Assembly: GCA_013140995.1 (NCBI GenBank)
Contig: JABFRX010000044.1
Span: 1 to 48,748, forward strand
Source of the DNA: Alphaproteobacteria bacterium
GTDB taxonomy: Bacteria > Pseudomonadota > Alphaproteobacteria > Micropepsales > Micropepsaceae
Direction: 5' to 3'
DNA: 48,748 bases
The stretch's first letter is position 1; every line of letters begins with the position of its first letter. Below the pieces are notes generated by a model. It saw nothing but the letters and a program-made list of their open reading frames with translations, was not told where the DNA came from and did not search any database. Below, one piece after another: positions 1 to 7,762 of this stretch. The position numbers and the translations under genes were made by a program.

Positions 1-552
1 GCGCGCGAAATCGCCTATCTCCCACAAGGCGGCGAAGTCCATTGGCCCCTTACCGTACGCAACATCGTAGCCTTGGGCCGCCTGCCGCACGCACACCGCT
101 TCGCTGCCAAGAGCGACATCGACGAAGCCGCCATCGCCCGCGCCATGCAAGCCTGCGATATCGCCCACCTCGCCGACCGCCCGGCGACGTCGCTGTCAGG
201 CGGCGAGCGCGCCCGCGCACTGCTCGCCCGCGCGCTCGCCAGCGAAGCAAAGATCATCCTCGCCGACGAACCCTTCGCTCAACTCGACCCGAGCCACCAG
301 CTGCACGCGATGGAAGTGCTGAAGGCGGCAGCCGAAGCCGGCGCGCTCGTCATCGTCGTCCTCCACGACCTCTCGATCGCCGCCCGTCATGCAACACGCG
401 TGCTACTCCTCTCGGAAGGCCACGTCGCCGCCGACGGCCCACCAACGACAACCCTCGTCAGCGAAACCCTCCGCAAAACCTTCGGCATCGACGCCTTCAT
501 CGGCGACCACGCGGGAGCGCCTGTGATCCTGCCCTTGAGACGCCGAGCCTAG
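1..552 (+). CDS. ABC transporter ATP-binding protein, Fe-siderophore/heme/B12 type (5' truncated)
   Basis: The gene enters from the left edge in frame 1, and 183 residues are visible. The Walker A motif lies outside the window. Visible in order are the Q-loop (LPQGG, codons 8-12), the ABC signature LSGGERARALLARAL (about codons 64-78), Walker B with catalytic Glu (IILADEPFAQLDP), and the H-loop (VVLHDLS). The short C-terminus without a regulatory domain and the LDPSHQ D-loop resemble the FecE/FhuC/BtuD/HmuV group, which energises import of ferric siderophores, heme or cobalamin at the inner membrane. The substrate cannot be told without the permease and binding protein, which should lie to the left. 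An 82-bp gap separates it from the next gene. Confidence 0.9.
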   Translation, partial: AREIAYLPQGGEVHWPLTVRNIVALGRLPHAHRFAAKSDIDEAAIARAMQACDIAHLADRPATSLSGGERARALLARALASEAKIILADEPFAQLDPSHQLHAMEVLKAAAEAGALVIVVLHDLSIAARHATRVLLLSEGHVAADGPPTTTLVSETLRKTFGIDAFIGDHAGAPVILPLRRRA

Positions 553-634
553 TCGCCGCCACAACTTGCTTGGTTAGAGGTGAAACCGTTCCGGCGCCGC
601 GCTAGGGTCGAGACAATGTGCAGAGGATCGTTTC

Positions 635-1075
635 GTGGATCTCACCTCAAGAACCAAAACGCTTAAGAAGCTTCTCGACGCAATGCCCGGTGCTGTCGCG
701 GATCCCTATATCCCGCCGCGCGCCACTGAGCCGCTGATCTTGATGTACAAGGTGATGGGCAAGGTCTTTGCCATCCTCTCGGTCCGCCGCGAAGAGTACG
801 TCATTGTGAAATGCGAGCCGCCGCTGGCCGACATTCTCCGGCAGCAATACACCGGCATCGGCCATCGCTCACATCTCGACAAACGTTTCTGGATCAGCAT
901 CAACCTCGACGCCGATGTGCCGCTCAACGAAGCAAAAAGCCTCACCAAGCGTTCCTACGCACTGGTCTGTCAGGGCCTCACGCGCAAACAGAAAGCCGAA
1001 CTGGCGACGCGGCCTGCACGGCAACTACCAAAACCCAAACGAGCCAAGCCAAGGCGTAAAGTCAAGGATCGCTAG
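635..1075 (+). CDS. MmcQ/YjbR family protein
   Basis: A 146-aa protein with the YjbR fold pattern: a hydrophobic strand (YKVMGKVFAILSV), then VIVKCEPPLADILRQQY, then a basic helix after the SHLDKRFWISINLD strand, and an Ala/Lys/Pro/Arg-rich tail. The family resembles a double-wing DNA-binding fold, but its cellular role is mostly unknown. The GTG start at 635 is chosen because an AGAGGA ribosome binding site sits 7 bp upstream; no ATG fits the frame. Only 3 bp separate its stop from the next start, so the two genes are probably co-transcribed. Confidence 0.85.
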   Translation: MDLTSRTKTLKKLLDAMPGAVADPYIPPRATEPLILMYKVMGKVFAILSVRREEYVIVKCEPPLADILRQQYTGIGHRSHLDKRFWISINLDADVPLNEAKSLTKRSYALVCQGLTRKQKAELATRPARQLPKPKRAKPRRKVKDR

Positions 1076-1078
1076 CCG

Positions 1079-1297
1079 ATGTCCGAATTTTTCACCGTCT
1101 ATGTGAAGCTTCTCGAAGAAGGAACCGATGTCTGGCGCCCTGTTCAGGCGCGACGCCTTCTCGACCAACGCTTTCTGCTCGTGGGGAAGCCCGAAGATAA
1201 CGAAACGTGGGAGTTCCCATCCGGCGCCACCGTGATTTGCGAGCATCGCGAACTCAGCGGTGGAACTTGTGAAGTTGCCGTTCGATTGGCGAGCTAA
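1079..1297 (+). CDS. small conserved-looking hypothetical protein, 72 aa
   Basis: I do not recognise the family. The 72-aa product is acidic and has no signal peptide or membrane segment. It alternates short predicted strands (FFTVYVKLL, RFLLVGKP, WEFPSGATVICEH, TCEVAVRLA), so it is likely a small beta-rich cytoplasmic protein. The ATG lies 3 bp after the yjbR-like stop, which supports translation as a second cistron. It converges with the ligase-like gene, with only 3 bp between the two stop codons, and no terminator-like hairpin is visible there. Confidence 0.65.
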   Translation: MSEFFTVYVKLLEEGTDVWRPVQARRLLDQRFLLVGKPEDNETWEFPSGATVICEHRELSGGTCEVAVRLAS

Positions 1298-1300
1298 GGC

Positions 1301-2281
1301 TCACCGCTTCACCCGCGTCATCGCCTCGTCGAGGATGATCCCGATCAAATCCTCATACTTCCGCCCCAGCATCCGCCACATAATCGGCAAATCCGACGTC
1401 TGCTCGTTGATGCCGGCGAGCGGGTTCACTTCCAGGAAATAGACCTTGCCGTCGGAGCCTGCGCGCAAGTCCGCGCGACCCGCATCGCGGCACCCCAGCG
1501 CCGTCCACGCGGCAATCGCCACGCGCTTCGCCTCCCGCCCGAGCGCGTCGGTCGCAATCGTGTAGGTCACGCGGTCTTCGTAGTTCTCTTTGTTCGACAG
1601 CGAATAGAGCCCGGGCTCCGCTTTCTCGCCCAGGTGAATTTCCATCGCGGCCACCGCGCGCGTTGTCGTGCCGGACCCAAACAGGCCGACGGTGAACTCG
1701 CGGCCCGTCAAATAGGGCTCCACCAACACCGGCTGCCCGTGCTTCTTCAAAAGGTCGAGCACCGCGGGCTTCAGCGCCGCAGCATCGCGCACGATCGAAC
1801 GCGGCGTGATGCCTTTGCCCGTGCCCTCGGCAACCGGCTTCACGAACAGCGGATAGGGCAGGGCGACCCGTGCGATGTCGGCCTCGCGCTCGACCACCGC
1901 AAACGGCGCCGTCGCGACACCAGCCGCTTGCAGCACCGCCTTCGTGTAACCCTTGTGCAGACATAGCGTGAGCACGCCCGCATCCGCAAACGTGCAGGGA
2001 ATGTCGTAGGCTTCGAGCAGCGCGGGGACCTGCGCCTCGCGCGCAATCCCGCGCATGCCTTCGGCGATGTTGAACACGAGATCCCAGCGGTCGCCTTTGG
2101 CCAGGCGCGCAACCAGAGCCTTCACATTGCCGATGCGATCGACGTCATGCCCGTGGCTCGCGATCGCGCGCGCAAGCCCCGCGATCGTATCTTCCTTGTC
2201 GAACTCGGCTGTCTCCTCGAGGGAGTAGCCTTCCTTCAGGTAGTCCGACCGCAAATCGTACGTCAAACCAACGCGCATCAC
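1301..2281 (-). CDS. D-alanine--D-alanine ligase family ATP-grasp enzyme
   Basis: A 326-aa protein of usual Ddl length. The N-terminus (MRVGLTYDLRSDY) is a Rossmann-like strand-loop. The central lid and phosphate region reads PLFVKPVAEGTGKGI. The substrate-side segment is LVEPYLTGREFTVGLFG, and FLEVNPLAGI near residue 290 carries the Glu and Asn that bind Mg-ATP in ATP-grasp ligases. Canonical Ddl joins two D-Ala for peptidoglycan. This protein has a divergent N-terminal half (VFNIAEGMRG), so it may ligate another amino acid or peptide; many genomes carry such Ddl-like paralogues beside the true one in the mur cluster. No cell-wall genes are adjacent, which favours a paralogue. Confidence 0.85.
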   Translation of the reverse strand: MMRVGLTYDLRSDYLKEGYSLEETAEFDKEDTIAGLARAIASHGHDVDRIGNVKALVARLAKGDRWDLVFNIAEGMRGIAREAQVPALLEAYDIPCTFADAGVLTLCLHKGYTKAVLQAAGVATAPFAVVEREADIARVALPYPLFVKPVAEGTGKGITPRSIVRDAAALKPAVLDLLKKHGQPVLVEPYLTGREFTVGLFGSGTTTRAVAAMEIHLGEKAEPGLYSLSNKENYEDRVTYTIATDALGREAKRVAIAAWTALGCRDAGRADLRAGSDGKVYFLEVNPLAGINEQTSDLPIMWRMLGRKYEDLIGIILDEAMTRVKR

Positions 2282-2385
2282 GCCTCACCAATGTCGCTCG
2301 CGAATCGAAGTCCGCGTTCGCCGCTAGTGTAGCGCGTCACGCGAAGAATCAACGCTGGCGCGAAAGCAAGGCAGAAAGAAGAAGG

Positions 2386-2541
2386 TTTCACCACCAAGCA
2401 CACCAAGGGCACCAAGACTCATCAAGAGCGCGAATCCGCGCGCGATAGCGCGCAGCGGAACGGATGAAAGGCGCTTCGCGCCGAAGTAAGGCATGTGCCT
2501 CTTGGTGAAACTTGGTGCTCTTGGTGTGCTTGGTGGTGAAA
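2386..2541. repeat. 156-bp inverted-repeat element with 31-bp arms and two inner hairpins
   Basis: The left arm (2386-2416) and right arm (2511-2541) are reverse complements over 31 bp with one mismatch (2409 G against A). Each arm is built from an iterated CACCAAG heptamer. Inside lie two short hairpins: GCGCG-ATAG-CGCGC (2440-2453) and GGCGC-TTC-GCGCC (2470-2482). A further CTTGGTGAAA copy sits at 2501-2510, just inside the right arm. The 301-bp gap between the ligase start and the SDR stop holds this element and no credible gene. The architecture resembles a REPIN/MITE-like intergenic palindrome. Confidence 0.85.
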
Positions 2542-2582
2542 TCTTTCTTCACAGCCTATCCAACAAAAAGGAGTTCAGAACA

Positions 2583-3323
2583 CTAACTCTGCCCGCCATC
2601 GCACCGCGCGATCGCACCCGTCGTGAAGCTCGACGCGGGGCTCGCGAGATAGAGCGCCGTCGTCACGATCTCCTCCGGACGTCCAGGCCGGTTCAGCGAG
2701 TTGTGCGCTGTGCGCCGCACTTCCTCGCTCCACGCCTTGGAAATGTCGGTGAGAAACGGCCCCGCCGAAATCGCATTCACGCGCACCTTCGGCCCGTACT
2801 CGCGCGCCAGCGACACCGTCATCGCGTTCAGCGCCGCCTTCGCGCCGGAATAGGGCACGACCGCGGGCAGCGGCACGAGCGCGCCTGTGGACGAAATGTT
2901 GATGATCACCCCACCGTCGCCGTCCGCCATGCGCTTGGCGACGTTCGCCGCCAGCCGGAACGGCCCCTTGAAGTTCAGCGAAACGATCTTGTCGAACCAC
3001 TCTTCCGTCACCTCGTGCGAGGGGATCGCGGGCGACATGCCGGCGTTGTTGACGAGAATATCCACCCGCCCGAACGCCGCGTAGGCAGCCTCAGCCAGTT
3101 GATCCATCTCGCTCCACTTGCTGGCGTTGACGGCGATGGCAACCGCGCGCCGCCCCATCGCGCGAACCTCCACGGCGGCGGCCTCGCAAGCCTCGATCTT
3201 GCGGCTTGCGATGATCACATCCGCCCCGCGCGCGGCGAACGCGCGAACCATCTGCAAGCCCAACCCCCGCGACCCGCCGGTCACGAGAGCAATCTTGCCC
3301 GTCAAATTGAAAAGGTCGTCCAC
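2583..3323 (-). CDS. SDR family NAD(P)-dependent oxidoreductase
   Basis: A classical short-chain dehydrogenase/reductase of 246 aa, the usual length. The cofactor motif TGGSRGLG is at residues 15-22, NNAG follows the ILV strand near residue 90, and the catalytic Ser and YSGAK (YxxxK) follow the ISS strand. SRK after the second strand suggests NADP(H) preference. The C-terminus ends in the usual CDGG. The substrate is unknown. The gene stands alone on the minus strand, just downstream of the tRNA-Arg, with 20 bp between the tRNA 3' end and this start codon. Confidence 0.92.
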   Translation of the reverse strand: MDDLFNLTGKIALVTGGSRGLGLQMVRAFAARGADVIIASRKIEACEAAAVEVRAMGRRAVAIAVNASKWSEMDQLAEAAYAAFGRVDILVNNAGMSPAIPSHEVTEEWFDKIVSLNFKGPFRLAANVAKRMADGDGGVIINISSTGALVPLPAVVPYSGAKAALNAMTVSLAREYGPKVRVNAISAGPFLTDISKAWSEEVRRTAHNSLNRPGRPEEIVTTALYLASPASSFTTGAIARCDGGQS

Positions 3324-3343
3324 GCTGGGCCTCGAAAAGGAAA

Positions 3344-3420
3344 TGGTGACCCCGAGACGATTCGAACGTCCGACCTACAGATTAGGAATCTGCCGCTCTA
3401 TCCTGCTGAGCTACGGGGTC
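3344..3420 (-). tRNA. tRNA-Arg (anticodon CCT)
   Basis: Read on the minus strand, the 77 nt fold as a full cloverleaf. The acceptor stem is GACCCCG/CGGGGTC, the D arm has GCTC/GAGC, and the anticodon arm is GCAGA-TTCCTAA-TCTGT with anticodon CCT. The T arm has TTCGAAT, the discriminator is A, and CCA is encoded. It reads AGG, a rare arginine codon in such genomes. tRNA-Arg(CCT) is a common target for tyrosine-recombinase elements, and an integrase gene ends 68 bp from its 5' end. Confidence 0.95.
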
Positions 3421-3465
3421 ATTGCCCTGACCAATCAACCACTTGCCCCCAATTCTCGCAATCTC

Positions 3466-3502
3466 ATTCTGACAAATTTTTCGTCCCCTATTCTGACAAA
3501 TT
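3466..3502. repeat. two direct copies of ATTCTGACAAATT between tRNA and integrase
   Basis: The 13-mer ATTCTGACAAATT occurs at 3466-3478 and again at 3490-3502, a 24-bp period. The second copy overlaps the integrase stop codon (3488-3490). Position and spacing suit recombinase or excisionase arm-type sites, or the core of an attachment site. A simple local duplication of the gene's last codons (Asn-Leu-Ser-Glu) is also possible. Confidence 0.5.
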
Positions 3503-4747
3503 CCCTCCTTTCGTTCTTTGCGCGGTGCGCAGCTTAAGACGCTTCCGGGCGAGGTTTATCGCCTGCGGGTTTGTTCGCTTGGTGTAGATCGACAGCACGC
3601 CGCGCGTCTTGTGACCGCCACCAGACAGCATTTCCGAGTCAGTCGCACCGGCATCTCCGGTCTCGGTGAAGCCGCCATGCCTGAATGATGCGAACGTGAT
3701 CGTCTTGGGCAGGTCGGTCGCGTCGAGAATCTCGCGGCAGAGCTTTCCGAAGTAGTCAACCGTATAGGGTTGGTGGGGTAGGGGCTTCCTGCGCCTCAAG
3801 TCCGGCTTGTCGCGCATGACCATCAGGGTCCCCCGCGCAGGCGTTATGGCGATTTGCGCTTCGACCTCGGGGAACAGCGAGGACCCAGATTGCGGATCCT
3901 TAAGCGCAAGCCAGATGACGTTTTCCTTCTCGCCCTTTCGCCGGTTACGATTCTTGTAGTGACGCACCTTCACGCGGGCACCCGGCTCATAGTCGCTCCA
4001 CACCATGCGACCGAGAATGTCGATTTCGCGCTGATACCAATGGTAGGTGATCAGTGCGGCGAGTGCGATGCTGGGATGACCGAGTTCATTCGCCTTCGCG
4101 ACAAACGTTTCGAGCTGCTCCAGTGTCCCGTATTCCGTCTCACGACCGGTGGAGCCTGTCCCTTTCACCTTCCTAAACGGGTTGGCTTCAGAAACGACGA
4201 TCGCGTTGTAGTGGTGAGCAACATTCCACGCACGCCGCATCGCTCTAATTGCGTGCGTGGCGGTCGTTACCCTGCCACCTTTGCCGCCATCGCGGAGTTT
4301 CTTGAATAGTTTATCGACATGGTGAGGCAGGATTTCGCCAATCGGCGTGTCCCCGAACCGCATGCCGGATTTGCGCCGATGCTCCGCAATGAGTTCTAAG
4401 CCCGAGTCGTAGTTCGTTCGCGTCGTCGCGTCGATATCTTCGAGATATTCATCAGACGTTTGAAATTCCGCGATCACCCAGTCGATCGTTCCGACGCGCG
4501 CGACTTTCTTCTGTTCGTCGGGTCCCGGGTCTTTGTTCGCCGCCCGCCACGCCTTGAACAGATCATTGTAAGCGGCAGCCTTCCTTTTCGCCGCACCGTA
4601 GTCCTTGCCGAGGTCTGCCCGATGCAGCTTGCACCCTTGTTCCGTCGCCCATGTCGGCAAATTCCAGTAGTAGGCGATGACGCCACCCTTCAGCGGCTTC
4701 GCAATCATGTACTTCGGCCAGCACGGAGGCTTCTTGCTGCGCATCAC
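3488..4747 (-). CDS. tyrosine-type site-specific integrase
   Basis: A 419-aa phage/ICE-type tyrosine recombinase. The N-terminal two-thirds carries an arm-binding and SAM-like core-binding region (about residues 85-200). The catalytic domain follows, with the first Arg in the TYHWYQREIDIL helix, then Arg356 in SFRHGGF, His379 in LSGGGH, and the nucleophile Tyr388 in SIYTKRT. It would catalyse strand exchange between attP and attB. It lies next to tRNA-Arg(CCT) and overlaps the upstream excisionase-like gene by 4 bp. No other phage or conjugation genes follow, so this is either a decayed element or one whose other end I cannot see. Confidence 0.92.
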   Translation of the reverse strand: MMRSKKPPCWPKYMIAKPLKGGVIAYYWNLPTWATEQGCKLHRADLGKDYGAAKRKAAAYNDLFKAWRAANKDPGPDEQKKVARVGTIDWVIAEFQTSDEYLEDIDATTRTNYDSGLELIAEHRRKSGMRFGDTPIGEILPHHVDKLFKKLRDGGKGGRVTTATHAIRAMRRAWNVAHHYNAIVVSEANPFRKVKGTGSTGRETEYGTLEQLETFVAKANELGHPSIALAALITYHWYQREIDILGRMVWSDYEPGARVKVRHYKNRNRRKGEKENVIWLALKDPQSGSSLFPEVEAQIAITPARGTLMVMRDKPDLRRRKPLPHQPYTVDYFGKLCREILDATDLPKTITFASFRHGGFTETGDAGATDSEMLSGGGHKTRGVLSIYTKRTNPQAINLARKRLKLRTAQRTKGGNLSE

Positions 4748-4992
4748 AGATCATCATCTAGGCTGACTGTCGCCTTCAACCCAAGAATCGTAGCGTCGAG
4801 ATCAGCTTTCCGCCATCGCAATCGACAGCCTCGAAATCGCACCGCACTCGGGTAAACGCCGTCCTGTACCTTCCGCAGAAACGCCCTTCGATCCACTTCA
4901 TCAAGGTATGCTGCGGCCATATCGGCGTGCATCAGCGCGGGCCAGGACCCTGCTAACGGATACCGCGGTTCGTTGTTGGCGGCTTTCGCCAC
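4744..4992 (-). CDS. excisionase/AlpA-like small DNA-binding protein
   Basis: An 82-aa protein whose core reads as a winged helix-turn-helix of the excisionase/MerR-like group: ADMAAAYLDE, then RRAFLRKVQDG, then YPSAVRFRGCRLRWRKADLDATI. The ADMAAAYL helix, the G-x-YP turn and the W-x-K-x-D-LD ending are typical. Such proteins bend DNA at attachment sites or regulate integrase expression. The stop overlaps the integrase ATG (ATGA), so the two are translated together. About 230 bp upstream (4993-5225) hold no convincing gene and probably carry the promoter. Confidence 0.75.
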   Translation of the reverse strand: MAKAANNEPRYPLAGSWPALMHADMAAAYLDEVDRRAFLRKVQDGVYPSAVRFRGCRLRWRKADLDATILGLKATVSLDDDL

Positions 4993-5225
4993 CTGACTCC
5001 CACTTCGCGATTGATCTGCGACCAGACGAGGCTATGAAAATAGCTCCTTTGAGGAAACAGCCCTTTCGTTGCCGTACTTGCGCCGTATAGCGCCAAGCAA
5101 CCACGTCGCACTGCGCAAGGTCGCCTACGAACCTAGTGAGATCTCCATTGCCCGTGGCAAGCGAGGCTGTCCCTGAAGTCATCACCATCAACCTATGGCC
5201 GCAGGTTACTGATGGCCTGATCGGA

Positions 5226-5864
5226 TCATGACACACCGCGCGAGCGGCCATGCTTCGAGGCGATCATAAGCATGGGTTCCGTGCCGTCGTCGTCGGTTAT
5301 GTCGATCGCAAAGCCGCTCTCCGTGAGCGCAGCGATCACCTCGGGAATGCAACGGAAGCGGTAAACCTCCGACGGGAACGACCGCACCGCGGCTTCATCG
5401 GCGTTGGTTCGAAAGACCAGGGCGAAGCGTCCGCCTGGCTTCAGCACGCGTGCGATCTCCTGCAACGAGGCGTCGAGATTTTCCCAGAAGTAGACGACAT
5501 GGACGCACAGCGCCTTGTCGAACGCGTTATCGGCGAACGGCAACGCGTCGGCGCGGGCGATCACGACATCGACCCTATGCGCTTTCACGAGCCCTTGGTT
5601 CCGCTCAACCGCGATCTCGGTCATAAGTGCGGAAGGATCAGCGCCCACCACGCGTCCTTTCGAGGCACGCGCCGCCAAGACCGCCAAGCCCCGCCCGGGT
5701 CCGCAACCGACGTCAAGGATGTGATCGTTAAGCTGGACATCAAGCCCATCGATCGCGCGCTTGTTGACGGCAAACGTTTCGTGCGCCATGACGAAGGCGA
5801 CGAAGCGTCCGAGCAGCCCGCTCGCGTGCCGTGCTTGCTCGGCGATTAAGCGCGGTCTACGCAT
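5226..5864 (-). CDS. class I SAM-dependent methyltransferase
   Basis: A 212-aa methyltransferase. Motif I is DVGCGPGRG (residues 51-59), followed by an acidic residue after the next strand (VGAD), RADALPFADNAFD (motif II/III), and the post-motif ARVLKPGGRFALVF. The ATG at 5864 is preferred because further upstream the frame runs through the preceding hydroxylase gene; the resulting overlap is 8 bp. It is the last gene of the three-gene minus-strand operon 7630 to 5226. Placement after two membrane hydroxylases suggests a lipid or quinone-like substrate, but nothing in the sequence proves that. Confidence 0.88.
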   Translation of the reverse strand: MRRPRLIAEQARHASGLLGRFVAFVMAHETFAVNKRAIDGLDVQLNDHILDVGCGPGRGLAVLAARASKGRVVGADPSALMTEIAVERNQGLVKAHRVDVVIARADALPFADNAFDKALCVHVVYFWENLDASLQEIARVLKPGGRFALVFRTNADEAAVRSFPSEVYRFRCIPEVIAALTESGFAIDITDDDGTEPMLMIASKHGRSRGVS

Positions 5865-6648
5865 TGCCCGCCTCGTACGGTTCGGCAAGGCGCGCGCACT
5901 TGGCAACGTCGGCGACACGCGCTTGATAATCCGGATGCTCCGTTCCCATCGCGCGGTCCCACCACGAAAAATAGAGACCGAAATTGCTGCGCGAATCCTG
6001 GTGATGCAGGTCGTGGTGCGTCGTGGTGTTGAGCCAGCCGAAGAGCTGCGATGGCCGGCCCGACACCGGCGACAGCTCGACGCCGGCATGTCCCATGACG
6101 TTGCGCAGGATCTGCCACGTCACGAACGTGAACACTGCGAGATCGTGCATTGGCACGAACGCGAGCCAGAGGGGTACGAACGCGACCATGACGATGGCTT
6201 CGGGCACGTCGAACGCATAGGCGCTCCAGGGCGTGGGCGTCTTGGATTTGTGATGCGTTCGGTGGAACAGCCGGAAGAGGCGCGGACGATGCATCGCCCG
6301 ATGCGTCCAATAGAAGTATGCGTCGTGGGCGACGATCATTGCGAGCAGAGTGAGCGCGAAATAGCTCCAGCCTCGAACCGCGAAGTCTTGGTAGACGGTC
6401 AGCCAGCCGGACTTGGCGGCGAGATACGTGCCAAAGCCGGTGCTCGAAAAGACCAACGTTGTGCGTAGAGATGTGAAAATCTCGCGGCGATAGTCGCTCG
6501 CGCCGGCGGCGCGCGCCTGGATCTTGCGCGCATTGAAGTAAACACTCCAAAACGCCCAGACGATGAGGCTCACGAGGGCGGCGGTGACGAGGTACCGGCC
6601 GATCTCAACGGAAACAATGATCGGAAAGACCGTACTGAATTCGCTCAT
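5857..6648 (-). CDS. sterol desaturase/fatty acid hydroxylase family protein
   Basis: A 263-aa integral membrane di-iron enzyme. The three His clusters are HDAYFYWTHRAMH, HRTHH and HHDLHH, with the extra His in the NVMGHAG segment: the eight-histidine pattern of the ERG3/SUR2 hydroxylase superfamily. About four hydrophobic segments precede and separate the boxes. Such enzymes use O2 to hydroxylate or desaturate sterol, carotenoid, sphingolipid or ornithine-lipid chains. It lies 61 bp downstream of a second, distinct member and overlaps the methyltransferase, so the three probably act on one membrane lipid. The substrate is unknown. Confidence 0.9.
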   Translation of the reverse strand: MSEFSTVFPIIVSVEIGRYLVTAALVSLIVWAFWSVYFNARKIQARAAGASDYRREIFTSLRTTLVFSSTGFGTYLAAKSGWLTVYQDFAVRGWSYFALTLLAMIVAHDAYFYWTHRAMHRPRLFRLFHRTHHKSKTPTPWSAYAFDVPEAIVMVAFVPLWLAFVPMHDLAVFTFVTWQILRNVMGHAGVELSPVSGRPSQLFGWLNTTTHHDLHHQDSRSNFGLYFSWWDRAMGTEHPDYQARVADVAKCARLAEPYEAGNA

Positions 6649-6709
6649 GATTTTGCTCCAAAGTTTTATATGGGTGAGGTGTTGAGAGCTGAGGGATCGC
6701 GTTCATCGG

Positions 6710-7630
6710 CTACTCCGCCAACGCCGCGCGGCGACGGCGGCGCAGGTGCCACATCAGCAGCGGCCACAGGAGGGGCGACACGAGTTGGGCCGGAATATTC
6801 GTTGGGATCGGGTCGGGCACGATGCCGACTTCGTCGAGCGGCTCGTCCAGCGGATGGCGAAACGTACCGAACACGTGATCGAACAGCATCGTGAGCGGCG
6901 AGAAATTGCAGGCGCCGTTTGTGTAGTCCTTGGTGTGATGTAGCCAATGGGTTTTCTGCGTCGGAAACATCGCGTGGACGAAACGCGGCAGGTTCTGTGC
7001 AAGATTGGAATGATTGAGACTGCCGCCGAACGTCATGAGCGCGGCGATCCAGAGCATCACGCCGGCGGGCGCGCCCAACACGACGAGCGGCGAATAGACA
7101 ACGAGGGCGCGGATCGTCGCTTCGAGAAAATGTAGCCGAATGCCTTTGAACACCGTCATGCGATCGATGTTGTGGTGCAGCGCATGGATCGGCCACGCGA
7201 TCGCCCAAGCGTGATAGGCGCGATGCTTCCAATAATCGAAGAAGTCGACGATCAGGACAGCGACCAGAATTTGTCCCCAAAGCGGCCAAGCGGAGGGCCA
7301 GAGTCCGAGGTTGCCCTGCGCCGCAAGTTTGCCACCGGCAATCGCGAATAGGACCATCAGCGCGCTGCGGCCGAGCCCGTCGCCGAACACGTTGCCCACG
7401 CCGTGGACGACATCGTTGACGACCTGCCCGTCGCTCGTCCAGAGCCACTCCGGCCTGTCAGGAAGCACGAGTTCGAGAGTGGCGATCACCGCCATGTTGA
7501 CGACGGTCAGCGCGAGCAAGGTCAGCCCGGGATCGAAGCCCGCGCAAAGGGCGCGGTCGAATGCGACCAACTGACCGATGAGGATGGCCGGCCAAGTCAA
7601 CCAGGCGAGGATCGATTTGATGCTAACCAC
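6710..7630 (-). CDS. sterol desaturase/fatty acid hydroxylase family protein (longer paralogue)
   Basis: A 306-aa membrane protein with a longer N-terminal hydrophobic region (residues about 8-100). The His clusters are DYWKHRAYH, HALHH and HWLHHTKD, with NHSN between them. It differs clearly from its 263-aa neighbour and is not a recent duplicate. It is first in the operon 7630 to 5226, and its upstream region carries three ~20-bp direct repeats that could be AraC-family operators. The Arg-rich C-terminus (RRRRR) would lie in the cytoplasm. Likely an O2-dependent lipid hydroxylase; substrate not determinable. Confidence 0.9.
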   Translation of the reverse strand: MVSIKSILAWLTWPAILIGQLVAFDRALCAGFDPGLTLLALTVVNMAVIATLELVLPDRPEWLWTSDGQVVNDVVHGVGNVFGDGLGRSALMVLFAIAGGKLAAQGNLGLWPSAWPLWGQILVAVLIVDFFDYWKHRAYHAWAIAWPIHALHHNIDRMTVFKGIRLHFLEATIRALVVYSPLVVLGAPAGVMLWIAALMTFGGSLNHSNLAQNLPRFVHAMFPTQKTHWLHHTKDYTNGACNFSPLTMLFDHVFGTFRHPLDEPLDEVGIVPDPIPTNIPAQLVSPLLWPLLMWHLRRRRRAALAE

Positions 7631-7693
7631 GGATCGCTCCAGCGCCGGGCTATTCCGGCGTCGAGAGATTTGATCCGTGTTCGGGCAGGCTGA

Positions 7694-7754
7694 CTCGCCG
7701 CCTTCGAAAAGCGGCTAGCCGATTCCGAAATGGGCTCGCCGAATCTGAAAAAGC
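7694..7754 (-). promoter_or_regulatory. three ~20-bp direct repeats upstream of the hydroxylase operon
   Basis: Three consecutive units at 7694-7714, 7715-7734 and 7735-7754 share CT(C/A)GCCG, then a variable pair, then TC(C/T/G)(G/A)AAA on the plus strand, with 20-21 bp periodicity (two helical turns). They lie 64-124 bp upstream of the ATG at 7630. AraC-family activators typically bind tandem same-face repeats with such spacing, and an AraC-type gene ends at 7763, immediately next to them. Confidence 0.6.
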
Positions 7755-7762
7755 CTTTCAGA

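Noticed and set aside
2493-3587. Plus-strand frame of 364 codons spanning the SDR gene and the tRNA
   Set aside because: It runs through a tRNA and a conserved SDR on the other strand; Arg/His-rich product typical of antisense frames.
4901-5251. 116-codon minus-strand frame upstream of the excisionase
   Set aside because: It overlaps the excisionase-like gene in another frame and shows no motif; more likely promoter region.
5250-6468. Plus-strand frames opposite the methyltransferase and hydroxylase
   Set aside because: Opposite-strand genes carry catalytic motifs; these frames do not.
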